DNA of 64,000 nt from Hymenobacter sp. BT188 (GCF_014333585.1 NZ_JACSCW010000006.1:1-64000), one strand, 5' to 3'; shown: positions 50,316 to 59,401, counted from the stretch's first letter. Numbers and translations: made by a program. Notes: generated by a model not told the origin, from the sequence alone.

Positions 50316-50385
50316 GGCCCCGCACACGAGCAGACCCATATTTTATCTCCATTATTGGGGGCAAAATATGAGGGTGAGCGGGGCC
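50316..50385 (+). promoter_or_regulatory. large stem-loop between mazG and exbB
   Basis: GGCCCCGC (50316-50323) is inverted at 50378-50385. Inside it ACCCATATTTT can pair with AAAATATGAGGGT around a short loop. It is followed by a T-rich stretch, so it could be a mazG terminator or an exbB leader structure. I cannot tell which. Confidence 0.5.
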
Positions 50386-50484
50386 GCCGTCGTCTTTAGG
50401 CTATTCTTTTTTCACCAAATACCCCATTCATTTTCTCCTTTACCTCTCAACCTTTCACTACCAACCCCCTAATCCTCCGGCACA

Positions 50485-51360
50485 ATGGAACAGAAGAATG
50501 CCATGAACAAGAACGTGCGGCCTGCCGCCGCTACCGCTGCTCCTAAGGAAGACGCGAAAGGCGGATCAGCGTTCGCCGCCATCGTAATTCCGTTGGCGCT
50601 TATAGTATCGATTATCATCTACGAGTTTGTATTCGGCAACGGTGCTAACTTCCAAGGTGGTAACAATGAGAATCACCCACTTGAGGGTAACTACCTTGGC
50701 ATCGTGTACAAGGGGGGCTTTATTGTACCCATCCTGCTCACCTTGTTCTTGCTCGTTATTACGTTCTCCATCGAGCGTTACCTGACTATCGGCAAAGCCC
50801 GCGGCACGAAGAGCATCGAAAGCTTTGTTCGTTCGATCCGTCAGAAACTGAATGTGAACGACATCACGGGTGCATTAGCTGTTTGCGACCAACAGAAAGG
50901 TTCAGTAGCCAACGTAGTGAAAGCCGGTTTGCTGAAGTATCAGGAAATGTCTCGTGAGCGTGGTATGGACAAAGACCAGAAGATTCTGTCGATCCAGAAA
51001 GAGATTGAAGAGTCTACTGCCTTGGAATTGCCAATGCTGGAGAAAAACCTCGTTATCATCTCGACAATTGCTTCTATCGCTACGCTGGTAGGTTTGTTGG
51101 GTACGGTAGCTGGTATGATCAAGGCCTTCTCGGCTCTAGCGCAAGCTGGTAACCCTGATGCTACAGCTCTTGCAAACGGTATCTCGGAAGCCTTGATCAA
51201 CACGGCTCTGGGTATCCTTGGCTCAGCGCTGGCCATCATTGCCTACAACTACTTTACGAGCAAAATTGACGAGTTGACATACAGCATCGACGAGGCTGGC
51301 TTCAGCATTATTCAGACGTTTGCCGCTCAGCACGGCGAAAAGGAAACTTACACGGCATAA
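50485..51360 (+). CDS. exbB: MotA/TolQ/ExbB proton channel family protein
   Basis: Encodes 291 residues; ATG 50503 is an alternative start. Membrane segments at about 30-50 (IVIPLALIVSIIIYEFVF), 75-95 (FIVPILLTLFLLVITFSIERYL), 185-210 (LVIISTIASIATLVGLLGTVAGM) and 225-255. The last two hold the conserved pattern of ExbB/TolQ. It forms the proton channel that energises TonB. It opens the cluster exbB-exbD-exbD-tonB-tonB. Confidence 0.93.
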   Translation: MEQKNAMNKNVRPAAATAAPKEDAKGGSAFAAIVIPLALIVSIIIYEFVFGNGANFQGGNNENHPLEGNYLGIVYKGGFIVPILLTLFLLVITFSIERYLTIGKARGTKSIESFVRSIRQKLNVNDITGALAVCDQQKGSVANVVKAGLLKYQEMSRERGMDKDQKILSIQKEIEESTALELPMLEKNLVIISTIASIATLVGLLGTVAGMIKAFSALAQAGNPDATALANGISEALINTALGILGSALAIIAYNYFTSKIDELTYSIDEAGFSIIQTFAAQHGEKETYTA

Positions 51361-51425
51361 GTTGCAGTTAACGCACTAAAGCCTAGGCTTCCACCGTTGT
51401 TGAATTCAAACTAAACAAGCCAGAA

Positions 51426-52055
51426 ATGCCTAAAGTAAAGCCCCATAGAATGTCCCCCTCGTTGGATATGACCCCGATGGTGGACCTGGCATTCCTGCTG
51501 GTGACATTTTTTATGCTCACCACCAAGTTCGCCCCTGAAGAAGTTGTAATGGTGGACACGCCATCCTCTACTTCGGACCTTAAGCTGCCAGAAACAAACC
51601 TCATTACCCTTTCAGTAGATAAGGACGGCAAAACTTATTTTGCACTGGACAGTGAGCCTGCAAAAATCTTGATGTTGGAAAAAGTAGGTGCTAAATATGG
51701 TATCTCCTTTACGCCCCAACAAAAGAAGCGCTTTGGCCAAATGACCAGTTTTGGTGTACCCATTCAGCAGCTTGGCTCTCTTCTCGACCGCAGTAAGGAA
51801 GAGATAAAAACCATTAAGCAACCGGGTATTCCAACTGACTCTACGAACAATCAAATCATTGATTGGGTGATACAGGGAAGAGCTGCTAACCAACAGCTCT
51901 TCAAGAAGCCGGTTTATATTGCCATCAAAGGCGATAATAACGCGGATGTACCGACGGTTCGCAAACTTATCAAGTACATGCAGGACAAGGATATCAACCG
52001 CTTCAACCTGATTACTGATTTGGAGATGAAACCCAAAATAGTAGCCGGAAACTAA
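51426..52055 (+). CDS. exbD: ExbD/TolR family protein with an insertion
   Basis: Encodes 209 residues. One membrane helix with the proton-carrying Asp in LDMTPMVDLAFLLVTFFML. The periplasmic domain is longer than usual ExbD (about 140): a segment around residues 85-160 (QQKKRFGQMTSFGVPIQQL, IPTDSTNNQIIDWVIQ) separates the two expected halves. It is the first of two exbD genes. Confidence 0.9.
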   Translation: MPKVKPHRMSPSLDMTPMVDLAFLLVTFFMLTTKFAPEEVVMVDTPSSTSDLKLPETNLITLSVDKDGKTYFALDSEPAKILMLEKVGAKYGISFTPQQKKRFGQMTSFGVPIQQLGSLLDRSKEEIKTIKQPGIPTDSTNNQIIDWVIQGRAANQQLFKKPVYIAIKGDNNADVPTVRKLIKYMQDKDINRFNLITDLEMKPKIVAGN

Positions 52056-52069
52056 CTGATCGTAGCGAA

Positions 52070-52591
52070 ATGGCAGAAATACAACAACAAGCCGATTCCG
52101 GAGGAGGTGGGAAGAAACGGGCCAAGAAAATGTCGACCAAAATCGACATGACACCCATGGTTGACTTGGCCTTTCTTCTTCTTACCTTCTTCATGCTCAC
52201 GACTACGTTCAATAAGCCGAACGTAATGCAGGTGACGATGCCGGTAAAGCCAAAAGAAGGTGATCCACCATCCGAGATTAAATCGTCGAATGCGATGACG
52301 CTAATCTTGGGTGAAGCAAACAAGGTGTATTACTACGAAGGTCTATTGGCCGACGACGTAAAACCTGAGTTGCAGGTCACTAACTATGGTGCTACTGGTG
52401 TTCGTAAAGTGTTACTTGATCGGATGCGTCGCAATCCGAATACTGTAGTGCTGATTAAACCAGCCAGAAAATCAGTATACAAGAACATGGTTGACATTCT
52501 GGACGAGATGAATATCACGAACCAGAAGAAATACGCACTGGTGGATATTTCGCCAGCTGATACTGTACTTATAACGAAGTCAGGGCTATGA
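52070..52591 (+). CDS. exbD: second ExbD/TolR family protein
   Basis: Encodes 173 residues with the membrane Asp in IDMTPMVDLAFLLLTFFML. N-terminal segment is polar and basic (QQADSGGGGKKRAKKMS). The periplasmic part has NAMTLILGEANKVYYYEG and TVVLIKPARKSVYKNMVDIL. Gap of 14 nt from the first exbD; its stop overlaps the tonB start by four bases. Confidence 0.93.
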   Translation: MAEIQQQADSGGGGKKRAKKMSTKIDMTPMVDLAFLLLTFFMLTTTFNKPNVMQVTMPVKPKEGDPPSEIKSSNAMTLILGEANKVYYYEGLLADDVKPELQVTNYGATGVRKVLLDRMRRNPNTVVLIKPARKSVYKNMVDILDEMNITNQKKYALVDISPADTVLITKSGL

Positions 52592-53415
52592 TGGATAATG
52601 CGCAATTGGCCCGTGCATCCTTCGACGATATCGTCTTTGAAGGTCGCAACAAGGCCTACGGAGCTTTCGTGCTCCGTCGCTTGTATAGCAAGCACCTAAC
52701 ACGTGCTCTTCTCATCGGCATTGCAATCTTTGCAGTTCTAGTAAGTTTCCCCATTATTGCCCGTATGTTCGAGAACAGTCGGGAAGTGGAAGATGCGAAG
52801 AACCTAAAAGTAAATGAGCTAATGGAAGCGCCCCCGCTTGATAAAGCGGTACCACCACCACCACCACCACCACCACCAGAGGCTCCACCACCGCCACCGC
52901 CGAAGCTCTCTACGATTAAGTTTACTCCTCCCGTCATCAAAAAAGATGAAGAGGTAGTAAAGGAGGAAGAAATTCCGGATCAGGAAGAGTTGAAGGATAA
53001 GGTGGTTGCTACAGAAACCGTAAAAGGCAACACTGATGAGGTGGATCTGAGCGGTTTGGACGGTGAAGGTGATGCAGCAGTAGCTGAAGTAGTAGACACG
53101 AAAGTGTATACCTACGTAGAGCAAATGCCGCAATTTCCTGGTGGTAATGATGCTATTGTTGGCGCAATTCAAAAGGCCATCAAGTATCCAGCATTGGCAC
53201 TCCGCAACCAAGTTGAGGGCAAGGTTTTCGTAAACTTTACCGTAAACCCACAAGGTGAGGTAACGGATGTGAAAATCACCAAAGGCATTGGGGCCGGCTG
53301 CGACGAAGAAACCGTTCGCGCTGTGAAGACTCTGCCGAGGTTTGCTCCTGGTAAGCAGAATGGCCGTGCAGTAAGCGTATCATTTACTGTTCCGGTAACT
53401 TTCGCTATCAAGTAA
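52588..53415 (+). CDS. tonB: TonB energy transducer
   Basis: Encodes 275 residues. A cytoplasmic start with the Bacteroidota signature FDDIVFEGRNKAYGAFVLRR, membrane helix LLIGIAIFAVLVSFPII, a Pro-rich spacer with nine prolines in a row encoded by a CCA-repeat tract (~52849-52902), and the C-terminal TonB domain (EQMPQFPGGNDAIVGAIQKA, EGKVFVNFTVNPQGEVTDVKI). It contacts TonB-dependent outer-membrane receptors. Start overlaps the exbD stop (ATGATGG), so translation is coupled. Confidence 0.94.
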   Translation: MMDNAQLARASFDDIVFEGRNKAYGAFVLRRLYSKHLTRALLIGIAIFAVLVSFPIIARMFENSREVEDAKNLKVNELMEAPPLDKAVPPPPPPPPPEAPPPPPPKLSTIKFTPPVIKKDEEVVKEEEIPDQEELKDKVVATETVKGNTDEVDLSGLDGEGDAAVAEVVDTKVYTYVEQMPQFPGGNDAIVGAIQKAIKYPALALRNQVEGKVFVNFTVNPQGEVTDVKITKGIGAGCDEETVRAVKTLPRFAPGKQNGRAVSVSFTVPVTFAIK

Positions 53416-53437
53416 ATTTCTTGCTTTTCGAGGCTTG

Positions 53438-53474
53438 AAGCCCCAAGTAACCGTCGTGTTGCTTGGGGTTTTTA
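53438..53474 (+). terminator. terminator after the first tonB
   Basis: AAGCCCCAAG (53438-53447) pairs with CTTGGGGTTT (53462-53471), followed by T. It lies 23 nt past the stop. Confidence 0.8.
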
Positions 53475-53627
53475 TTTGTAAAAATATATTGGTCGGCATG
53501 CATACCAGTTGAAATATATAGAGCGTTGAGAGTTTGAAAGCCAGTGAGGCAGTAATGAGAAGTGGGTACTATAAGGCTTGGGTAATGCGCGTTGCGGCCT
53601 CCTTTCACCTTTTAGCCTATACAACCC

Positions 53628-54467
53628 ATGAAAACCCTCAATCTGCTCACCGCCACCCTCGACGATATCGTCTTCGACGGCCGCAATCAAGCGTATGGCG
53701 CCTATCTGCTACGTCGGCTCTACAATCGGCACTTGGCTACGGCCTTAGCTGCCACGTTGGCTCTTTGCTTAGCGCTGCTTAGCATTCCAATCTTGGTACA
53801 ACGCTTAGCTCCAGCTATTGCAGATGCTACGCTTCCAACCGAGCCCGGGATCATCGAGCTTGAGCGCGTTATTTTGCCCCCTACTCCACCTCAACCAATA
53901 GCTCCAGTAGTTATATCTCCCCCAACACGCGCAGTAGTCGTGGAGGCTAATCCGGCTGATGTAATCTCAAGAGTGGTACCAGATGAGTTGCTAAAGAATC
54001 CCATTCCAATGGAGGATGCTATTGGTGAAACTACTCCTCCTGGAGCTATTATTGGTCCGGTCCCAATTACGGGAAGTGATACTGGCCTCGTAACCGATAT
54101 TCTAAGTGCAGGCGGTACCGATTCGGGCAAGACGGCTGCCGGATCAGTTACCAAGCCTTTCCTAACGGCAGAAGTAATGCCCGACTTTGTGGGTGGCCCG
54201 GAGGCGCTACGCCGTTATATGCAGCGAAACCTGCGCTTTCCGAGCCAGGCAGCAAGCGCCGCGGTTTCCGGTCGTGTGTATATTTCCTTTACGGTTAATG
54301 CTGATGGCACCATCTCAGATGTAGCCGTAATTAAAGGATTAGGCTACGGTACAGACGAGGAGGCAGTACGGGTAATAAGTAAAATGCCCCCCTGGATGCC
54401 TGGACGCCAAAATGATCATGCGGTTCCTGTGCGCTATACAATGCCTATTACTTTTCAATATCAGTAA
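53628..54467 (+). CDS. tonB: second TonB energy transducer
   Basis: Encodes 279 residues. The same start motif LDDIVFDGRNQAYGAYLLRR, a membrane helix (ATLALCLALLSIPILV), a Pro/Val spacer and a C-terminal domain (MPDFVGGPEALRRYMQRNL, SGRVYISFTVNADGTISDVAV). A paralogue of the preceding gene, lying after a terminator, so it may be expressed separately. Its domain lacks the long poly-Pro tract. Ends near a repeat-motif variant (54386, KMPPW). Confidence 0.92.
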   Translation: MKTLNLLTATLDDIVFDGRNQAYGAYLLRRLYNRHLATALAATLALCLALLSIPILVQRLAPAIADATLPTEPGIIELERVILPPTPPQPIAPVVISPPTRAVVVEANPADVISRVVPDELLKNPIPMEDAIGETTPPGAIIGPVPITGSDTGLVTDILSAGGTDSGKTAAGSVTKPFLTAEVMPDFVGGPEALRRYMQRNLRFPSQAASAAVSGRVYISFTVNADGTISDVAVIKGLGYGTDEEAVRVISKMPPWMPGRQNDHAVPVRYTMPITFQYQ

Positions 54468-54530
54468 AGCGGTGCTTGAGTAACAGGCAAGCTTAGATTA
54501 GTAAGAAATGCAGCTTTCTTACCGCACAAA

Positions 54531-54566
54531 AAAATCCAGGGGGCAAATCGCTGCTTCCTGGATTTT
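54531..54566 (+). terminator. terminator after the second tonB
   Basis: AAAATCCAGG (54531-54540) pairs with CCTGGATTTT (54557-54566), loop 16 nt. A degenerate five-G repeat copy follows the left arm. Confidence 0.75.
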
Positions 54567-54688
54567 CTGTATATATCCAGACTTAAAATATCCAGGATGA
54601 TATATATTTTGGGCTGAGAGGCGAACAATCTACCTACTTTTATACGTTAAGGCACTAACTGAATAATTTTCCCCGTTAGATCACGCTT

Positions 54689-54946
54689 ATGTTGAATCGC
54701 GAAACCACGGATGAACGCTTAGGAAAGCGCGGCGCTAATAATGTTATGCGCTACTTTTCTCTGTTTATGGCCTTAGCTTATATCAGCTTGGGCATCTTTC
54801 TTTGGTTTGCCTCGCCTGAGGCATTTTCGTTGTCGCCGGCCGTACAACGCACTTTGGGGGGCATTTTTGTCCTCTACGGAATTATTAGATTTGTCCGCAC
54901 CTATCAGCAACATTTCAAGAAATCCAATGACACTTCTGCGCGCTAA
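54689..54946 (+). CDS. small two-helix membrane protein
   Basis: Encodes 85 residues with two hydrophobic segments (YFSLFMALAYISLGIFLWFA and LGGIFVLYGIIRFVRTY). Its last 20 bases overlap the start of the PstS-like gene, suggesting coupled translation. Function unknown; it may work with the downstream lipoprotein. Confidence 0.78.
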   Translation: MLNRETTDERLGKRGANNVMRYFSLFMALAYISLGIFLWFASPEAFSLSPAVQRTLGGIFVLYGIIRFVRTYQQHFKKSNDTSAR

Positions 54947-55886
54947 CTGGCGAGCAGCCGGCACCTTGCTCCTGCTCTCCGGCTTACTCACCACAGCTTG
55001 TAACCAAGGCAATCCCGCTGACAGAGATACACCTACCAGTGGCCGTCTCAACATCAGTGTGGACGAAACGTTTGAGCCTATCGTGCGTTCACAGGTCGAC
55101 ACTTTTCAGAAACTTTACCAATCAGCTACTGTCACGGCTGTTTACAAGCCAGAGGAAGCCGTCATGCAGGACTTGCTCGCAGATAAAGTACGCGCCGTAA
55201 TTGTATCGCGGCAGTTGACAGATGCAGAGAAAGCAACCTTTAAGCAGCAAACCATCACGCCGCGCGTAACCAAAATTGCTACTGATGGATTGGCAATCAT
55301 TGTGCACCCGAGCAACCCCGACTCGCTACTCACAATGGCTCAGCTTCGGGCGATTTTCACTGGCCAAACCCAGAAATGGGCACAGGTAAGCGGCAAAAAA
55401 GGACTGGGAGATATCAATGTAGTGTTTGATGCGAATCGTTCCAGCACTACCCGTTATGTTCAGGACTCAGTAACTCAGGGAACCCCCTTAACGAAGCGCG
55501 TGTTCGCGGCAAAATCGAACCCTGAACTACTCGATTACGTTGCTACGCATCCCGACGCAATCGGCGTGGTGGGTGCCAACTGGATAAGTGACCGTGACGA
55601 CTCATCGGTGCAGAGCTTTCTGCAAAAGGTGCGGGTAGTGGGCATCAGTGCCCTAGACAATCCTAAGTCACCTGACGACTACGTACAACCGTATCAGGCT
55701 TATCTGGCTCTCAAAACGTATCCTTTGCGCCGCGAGCTGTTTGTTATTAACCGCGAAGCTCGTACGGGTTTAGGCAGCGGATTTGCTTCTTTTGTAGCTG
55801 GCACTAAAGGCCAATTGATTATTTTGAAGTCAGGACTGATGCCGGCCACTGGCCAAACGCGTATCGTGACAACTTCAACTAAGTAG
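54927..55886 (+). CDS. PstS-like phosphate-binding-type lipoprotein
   Basis: Encodes 319 residues. A lipoprotein signal (AGTLLLLSGLLTTAC), then a periplasmic binding fold of the PstS type: LNISVDETFEPIVRSQVDTFQ, AVIVSRQLTDAEKATF, DGLAIIVHPSNPDSLLTMAQLRAIF and NVVFDANRSSTTRYV. There are no pstABC genes nearby, so it may act as a lipid-anchored ligand-binding or sensory partner rather than a transporter component. ATG 54927 starts the signal peptide; the frame extends upstream with none. It lies in the TonB-linked cluster. Confidence 0.88.
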   Translation: MTLLRANWRAAGTLLLLSGLLTTACNQGNPADRDTPTSGRLNISVDETFEPIVRSQVDTFQKLYQSATVTAVYKPEEAVMQDLLADKVRAVIVSRQLTDAEKATFKQQTITPRVTKIATDGLAIIVHPSNPDSLLTMAQLRAIFTGQTQKWAQVSGKKGLGDINVVFDANRSSTTRYVQDSVTQGTPLTKRVFAAKSNPELLDYVATHPDAIGVVGANWISDRDDSSVQSFLQKVRVVGISALDNPKSPDDYVQPYQAYLALKTYPLRRELFVINREARTGLGSGFASFVAGTKGQLIILKSGLMPATGQTRIVTTSTK

Positions 55887-55931
55887 ACTTAAAACTTTTT
55901 TACTCACTCTTCTCCACTAACCCTTTTGCTC

Positions 55932-57530
55932 ATGAACTTCAAGCCCTGGAAGCTTTCGTTCCTCGTTGCCTTGTCGGTTTCCGGCTCTACCGCTTTCGCT
56001 CAGAGTGCGCAGACCGCCCAAAAGTCACTCGAATTGGAGCGCTATAGTGAAGCCCGCGCTGCACTACTCCGTCAAGGCCAATCGCCTGAAGCGATGTATG
56101 AATTGGGTCGCCTGTATCAAATGCGGGAAATGCCCGATTCAGCTGCTTTTTACTTCAGCAAGATCACCCCTAATGCCGATTCTCCAATGTCGTTGGTAGC
56201 CGCTGGTCGTGCTGCACTGGCAAAAGGAAATGAGGCAGAAGCGGCAAATCAGTTTGATAAAGCGGTGAAAGCCACCAAGAAAAAGGAGGCATTCAACACG
56301 CTAAAAATGATTGCCCAAGCATATGCTGAGTCTGACGTTAAGGACACGGCTAAGGCTATAGCCTATGTAAATGCTGCACAAGCTGCTAACAAAGGCAAAG
56401 ACGATTTGGGCCTAATGATCGCTCGCGGCGACATTTATCAGAAGTCTGAGAATGGCGGCGGCGAGGCAATGGGCAGCTACGATCGTGCATTGATCGTCGA
56501 TCCAAACTCGGTAATGGCTAACTACCGCAAGGGTCAATTGTATGTGCGCTCACGTAACTTCAACGAAGCTCGTACTTCTTTTGAGAAGGCGATCAGCCTT
56601 GACCCAAACTTCGCTCCTGCTTATCGCGATTTAGCTGAAATGTATTACTTCGCTAAGCAATACGACTTAGCGCTTTCTACCTTTCAGAAATACATGTCAA
56701 TAGCTGAGAAGACGCCTAGCACAAATGCTAAGTATGCTTCTTTCCTGTATCTGACTGGCAAATACCCAGAGGCTCTGACTGAGATACAAAACGTATTGAA
56801 GACGGACCCAAACAACCTGACAATGAATCGTCTGCTGGCTTACTCTCTTTATGAGAACAAGCAGAACGACCTGGCCTTGCCAGCGATGGAGAAATACATG
56901 AAGATGGCTCCTGCCAACAAGATTATCCCCGAGGATAACGTGTATTATGGCAAAATGCTGATGGGTGCTGGCCGTACGGATGAGGGTGTTGCCATTATCG
57001 AGAAGGCCATTCAGGCTAACCCTGATAAAGCTGGTGATCTTCAGAACGACTTAGCGCAGGCTTATATCGCTAAGAAGGATTACGCGAAGGCTATTGCTAC
57101 ATATCAGGCCAAAATTGCCGCTCAAGGTGATAAGCCTGAGCTAGCTGATCAGATTTATCTGGCTCGTGCTTATGAGCAGAACAAGCAGTTCGCTGAAGCT
57201 GATAAGTTATATAGCGCTGTAGCTACGGCTCGTCCAACCTACGTGCCTGTATACCTGATGCGTGCTCGCGCTAACTTTGGTTTGGATCCAGACTCCAAGC
57301 AAGGTACTGCCAAGCCTCACTATGAGAAGTTTATTGAGGTAGCCAAAGCTAACGACCCTACTAAGTATAAGGAAGGTTTGGTTGAGGCTAACAAGTATCT
57401 GGGTTACTACTACTATCAGAAAGGTGAGAAGGCCACTTCACTGCCTTACTGGAAGGAAGTAATAGCGCTTGACCCTAATGACACGCAGGCTAGCACTGCT
57501 ATCACTGAGATTACGAAGCGTAAGAAGTAA
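55932..57530 (+). CDS. secreted TPR-repeat protein
   Basis: Encodes 532 residues. Signal peptide MNFKPWKLSFLVALSVSGSTAFAQ, then TPR units throughout, for example MYELGRLYQMREMPDSAAFYF, ARTSFEKAISLDPNFAPAYRDLAEMY, ALTEIQNVLKTDPNNLTMNRLLAYSLYE and ADKLYSAVATARPTYVPVYLM. ATG 55932 is taken over an in-frame TTG at 55926. It follows the PstS-like gene by 45 nt, probably in the same unit, and ends at a 34-bp palindromic terminator. Probably a periplasmic scaffold for the cluster; ligand unknown. Confidence 0.9.
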   Translation: MNFKPWKLSFLVALSVSGSTAFAQSAQTAQKSLELERYSEARAALLRQGQSPEAMYELGRLYQMREMPDSAAFYFSKITPNADSPMSLVAAGRAALAKGNEAEAANQFDKAVKATKKKEAFNTLKMIAQAYAESDVKDTAKAIAYVNAAQAANKGKDDLGLMIARGDIYQKSENGGGEAMGSYDRALIVDPNSVMANYRKGQLYVRSRNFNEARTSFEKAISLDPNFAPAYRDLAEMYYFAKQYDLALSTFQKYMSIAEKTPSTNAKYASFLYLTGKYPEALTEIQNVLKTDPNNLTMNRLLAYSLYENKQNDLALPAMEKYMKMAPANKIIPEDNVYYGKMLMGAGRTDEGVAIIEKAIQANPDKAGDLQNDLAQAYIAKKDYAKAIATYQAKIAAQGDKPELADQIYLARAYEQNKQFAEADKLYSAVATARPTYVPVYLMRARANFGLDPDSKQGTAKPHYEKFIEVAKANDPTKYKEGLVEANKYLGYYYYQKGEKATSLPYWKEVIALDPNDTQASTAITEITKRKK

Positions 57531-57531
57531 T

Positions 57532-57601
57532 TTGCTTCAACGATCAATAAAAAAGCCCCCCAGCAAATGCTGGGGGGCTTTTTTATTGATCGTTGAAGCA
57601 A
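57532..57601. terminator. 34-bp perfect palindrome terminator with the repeat motif
   Basis: Arms 57532-57565 and 57568-57601 are perfectly inverted with a 2-nt spacer. The core is AAAAAAGCCCCCCAGCA and its complement, and 17 further bases on each side outside it are also palindromic. It lies between the convergent TPR and rluD genes. Confidence 0.92.
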
Positions 57602-57616
57602 GCCAGCTTAATTAAG

Positions 57617-58678
57617 CTATTCATCGACATCGGCGGCAAACTTCTCCCACTTATCCAGCACGGCAGCAAAATCGGCCGGCAATTCTGATTCGAAGTGTAG
57701 GTGCTGACCGGTATCAGGATGTTCAAAACCTAAGGATTTGGCGTGCAACGCTTGTCGTGGCATTAGGGCGAAAGCTTTCTCAACAAAGGCCTTATAAGCG
57801 CCTGTACGCTGTCCGTACAGTATTTTATCGCCACCGTAAGTAGCATCTGAGAACAGCGGATGGCCAATATGCTTCATATGCACCCGAATCTGGTGCGTTC
57901 GTCCAGTTTCGAGGTTGCATTGCAGTAGCGCTACGTGCCGAAACGTTTTGAGCACCTTATAATGTGTTACAGCAGGCTTACCCTGCTCACCATCGGGAAA
58001 TACTGCCTGTACCTTGCGGTCCTTCACGCTACGGCCTACATGGCCCCTTATGGTGCCTTCCATCTCTTTCGGAACACCCCAGACCAGCGCCAAGTACGTG
58101 CGCTCAATGGTATGATGAAAGAACTGCTGCGAGAGGTGTGTCATTGCCCACTCCGATTTGCCTATTACCAGCAGACCCGACGTGTCTTTGTCAATGCGAT
58201 GCACAAGGCCCGGACGTATCTCGCCATTGCGGCCTGTAGGCAGGTTTTGTAGGTGGTGCGCCAGTCCGTTTACTAATGTGCCCTGCCAGTTACCGAAAGC
58301 CGGATGCACTACCAACCCTGCGGGCTTATTTACAAGGAGCAGCGCCGAGTCCTCGTAAGGAATATCCAGTTCCATCGGTTCGGGCACCACCTTGAACTCG
58401 CGGGGAGGCTCTGGCAGCGTGATAGTAATAATATCATACGGCTTTATCCGATAGCTGGCCTTTACGACCTTTTCGTTCACTTGCACCGCTTCAGCTAGAA
58501 TAGCATTCTGAATCTTGGTGCGGGAGGTATGCGAAAGTCGATTCAGCAAAAACTTGTCAATGCGCAGCATTTCCTGCCCCCGATCTACCTGAATGCGGTG
58601 GTGTTCATAAAGTTCGTCGCCGCCTTCGCCGAGTTCTTCATCAGTTAAATCATCGGGGGGCAAATTTTCAGTAAGCAT
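57617..58678 (-). CDS. RluA-family 23S rRNA pseudouridine synthase
   Basis: Encodes 353 residues. An S4-like N-terminal domain (LRIDKFLLNRLSHTSRTKIQNAI) and the catalytic domain with the Asp motif GLVHRIDKDTSGLLVIGKS and the conserved end HQIRVHMKHIGHPLFSDATYGG. Resembles RluD (makes pseudouridines in helix 69 of 23S rRNA), but RluC or RluA roles cannot be excluded. A repeat-motif copy at 58655 lies near its start. Confidence 0.9.
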   Translation of the reverse strand: MLTENLPPDDLTDEELGEGGDELYEHHRIQVDRGQEMLRIDKFLLNRLSHTSRTKIQNAILAEAVQVNEKVVKASYRIKPYDIITITLPEPPREFKVVPEPMELDIPYEDSALLLVNKPAGLVVHPAFGNWQGTLVNGLAHHLQNLPTGRNGEIRPGLVHRIDKDTSGLLVIGKSEWAMTHLSQQFFHHTIERTYLALVWGVPKEMEGTIRGHVGRSVKDRKVQAVFPDGEQGKPAVTHYKVLKTFRHVALLQCNLETGRTHQIRVHMKHIGHPLFSDATYGGDKILYGQRTGAYKAFVEKAFALMPRQALHAKSLGFEHPDTGQHLHFESELPADFAAVLDKWEKFAADVDE

Positions 58679-58710
58679 AAGCGAATGGGTTGCTGTTGCT
58701 AATAAGGTCT

Positions 58711-58748
58711 CAAAAACAAGAAAGCCGGAACATTAAGTCCCGGCTTTC
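58711..58748 (-). terminator. terminator of the ompH pair
   Basis: GAAAGCCGG (58720-58728) pairs with CCGGCTTTC (58740-58748); the minus-strand transcript ends in TTGTTTTT. It lies 23 nt past the first ompH stop. Confidence 0.75.
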
Positions 58749-58771
58749 CTGATATGTAGCAGATGAAGTGC

Positions 58772-59401
58772 TTACTTCTTCTTGCTTTTTTTGCCTGTAG
58801 TAGCTGGTGCTGCCGCTGGAGCAGCAGGGGTAGTCTTAGCCGGAGCAGCTTGAGCCGAAGCTTGATTTGCACCAGGCGTTACGCCCATCTTCTTCAGTAT
58901 CATGTCGGAGATGTCGCCTTCTTTCGGGCCGTGCAACAGCACAGGGCTAGCACCATCCGAATTCAATACATACGTATAGCCGTTTTCAGTAGCTACTGCA
59001 TCAATCGTCTTTTGTAGCTTATCCAAAGCGGGCTTTAGCAGCGTTTGCTGCTTCTGCTGGAGTGAGTTGTCAGCGCTGCGCTGGAACTCCTGGATAGAGC
59101 CTTGTAGGCCCGTCAACTCCTTCTCCTTGTCAGCGCGTACAACTTCAGTCATCGCACTGGCACCTTTCTGATAAGCCTCAGCCTTCGTCTGATAATCAGC
59201 AATCTTGCTCTTTAGCTGAGCTTCCAACTGCGAGCTGTATGCTTTCAGATCTGACTCGATCTGCTTGCTTTCAGGCATCTGGCTGAGCACATAGTCCACG
59301 CTAGTATATCCGATCTTTAGCGGAGCCTGCTGCGCTAGCGTAGCCGTAGAAGTAGTGAAAATGAGGGCGGCCGCGGCCAAAGCAAAGCGGATTTTGTTCA
59401 T
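58772..59401 (-). CDS. OmpH/Skp-family periplasmic chaperone
   Basis: Encodes 209 residues: signal peptide MNKIRFALAAAALIFTTSTATLAQ, then the long helical Skp domain (KIGYTSVDYVLSQMPESKQIE, SQLEAQLKSKIADYQTKAEAYQ, LQKTIDAVATENGYTYVLNSD) and an Ala/Pro/Lys tail (KTTPAAPAAAPATTGKKSKKK). It escorts unfolded outer-membrane proteins to BamA. The second gene of a tandem pair. Confidence 0.9.
   Translation of the reverse strand: MNKIRFALAAAALIFTTSTATLAQQAPLKIGYTSVDYVLSQMPESKQIESDLKAYSSQLEAQLKSKIADYQTKAEAYQKGASAMTEVVRADKEKELTGLQGSIQEFQRSADNSLQQKQQTLLKPALDKLQKTIDAVATENGYTYVLNSDGASPVLLHGPKEGDISDMILKKMGVTPGANQASAQAAPAKTTPAAPAAAPATTGKKSKKK

Noticed and set aside
52849..52902. CCA-repeat tract in tonB as a microsatellite of interest
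   Set aside because: It encodes the Pro-rich periplasmic spacer normal for TonB proteins.
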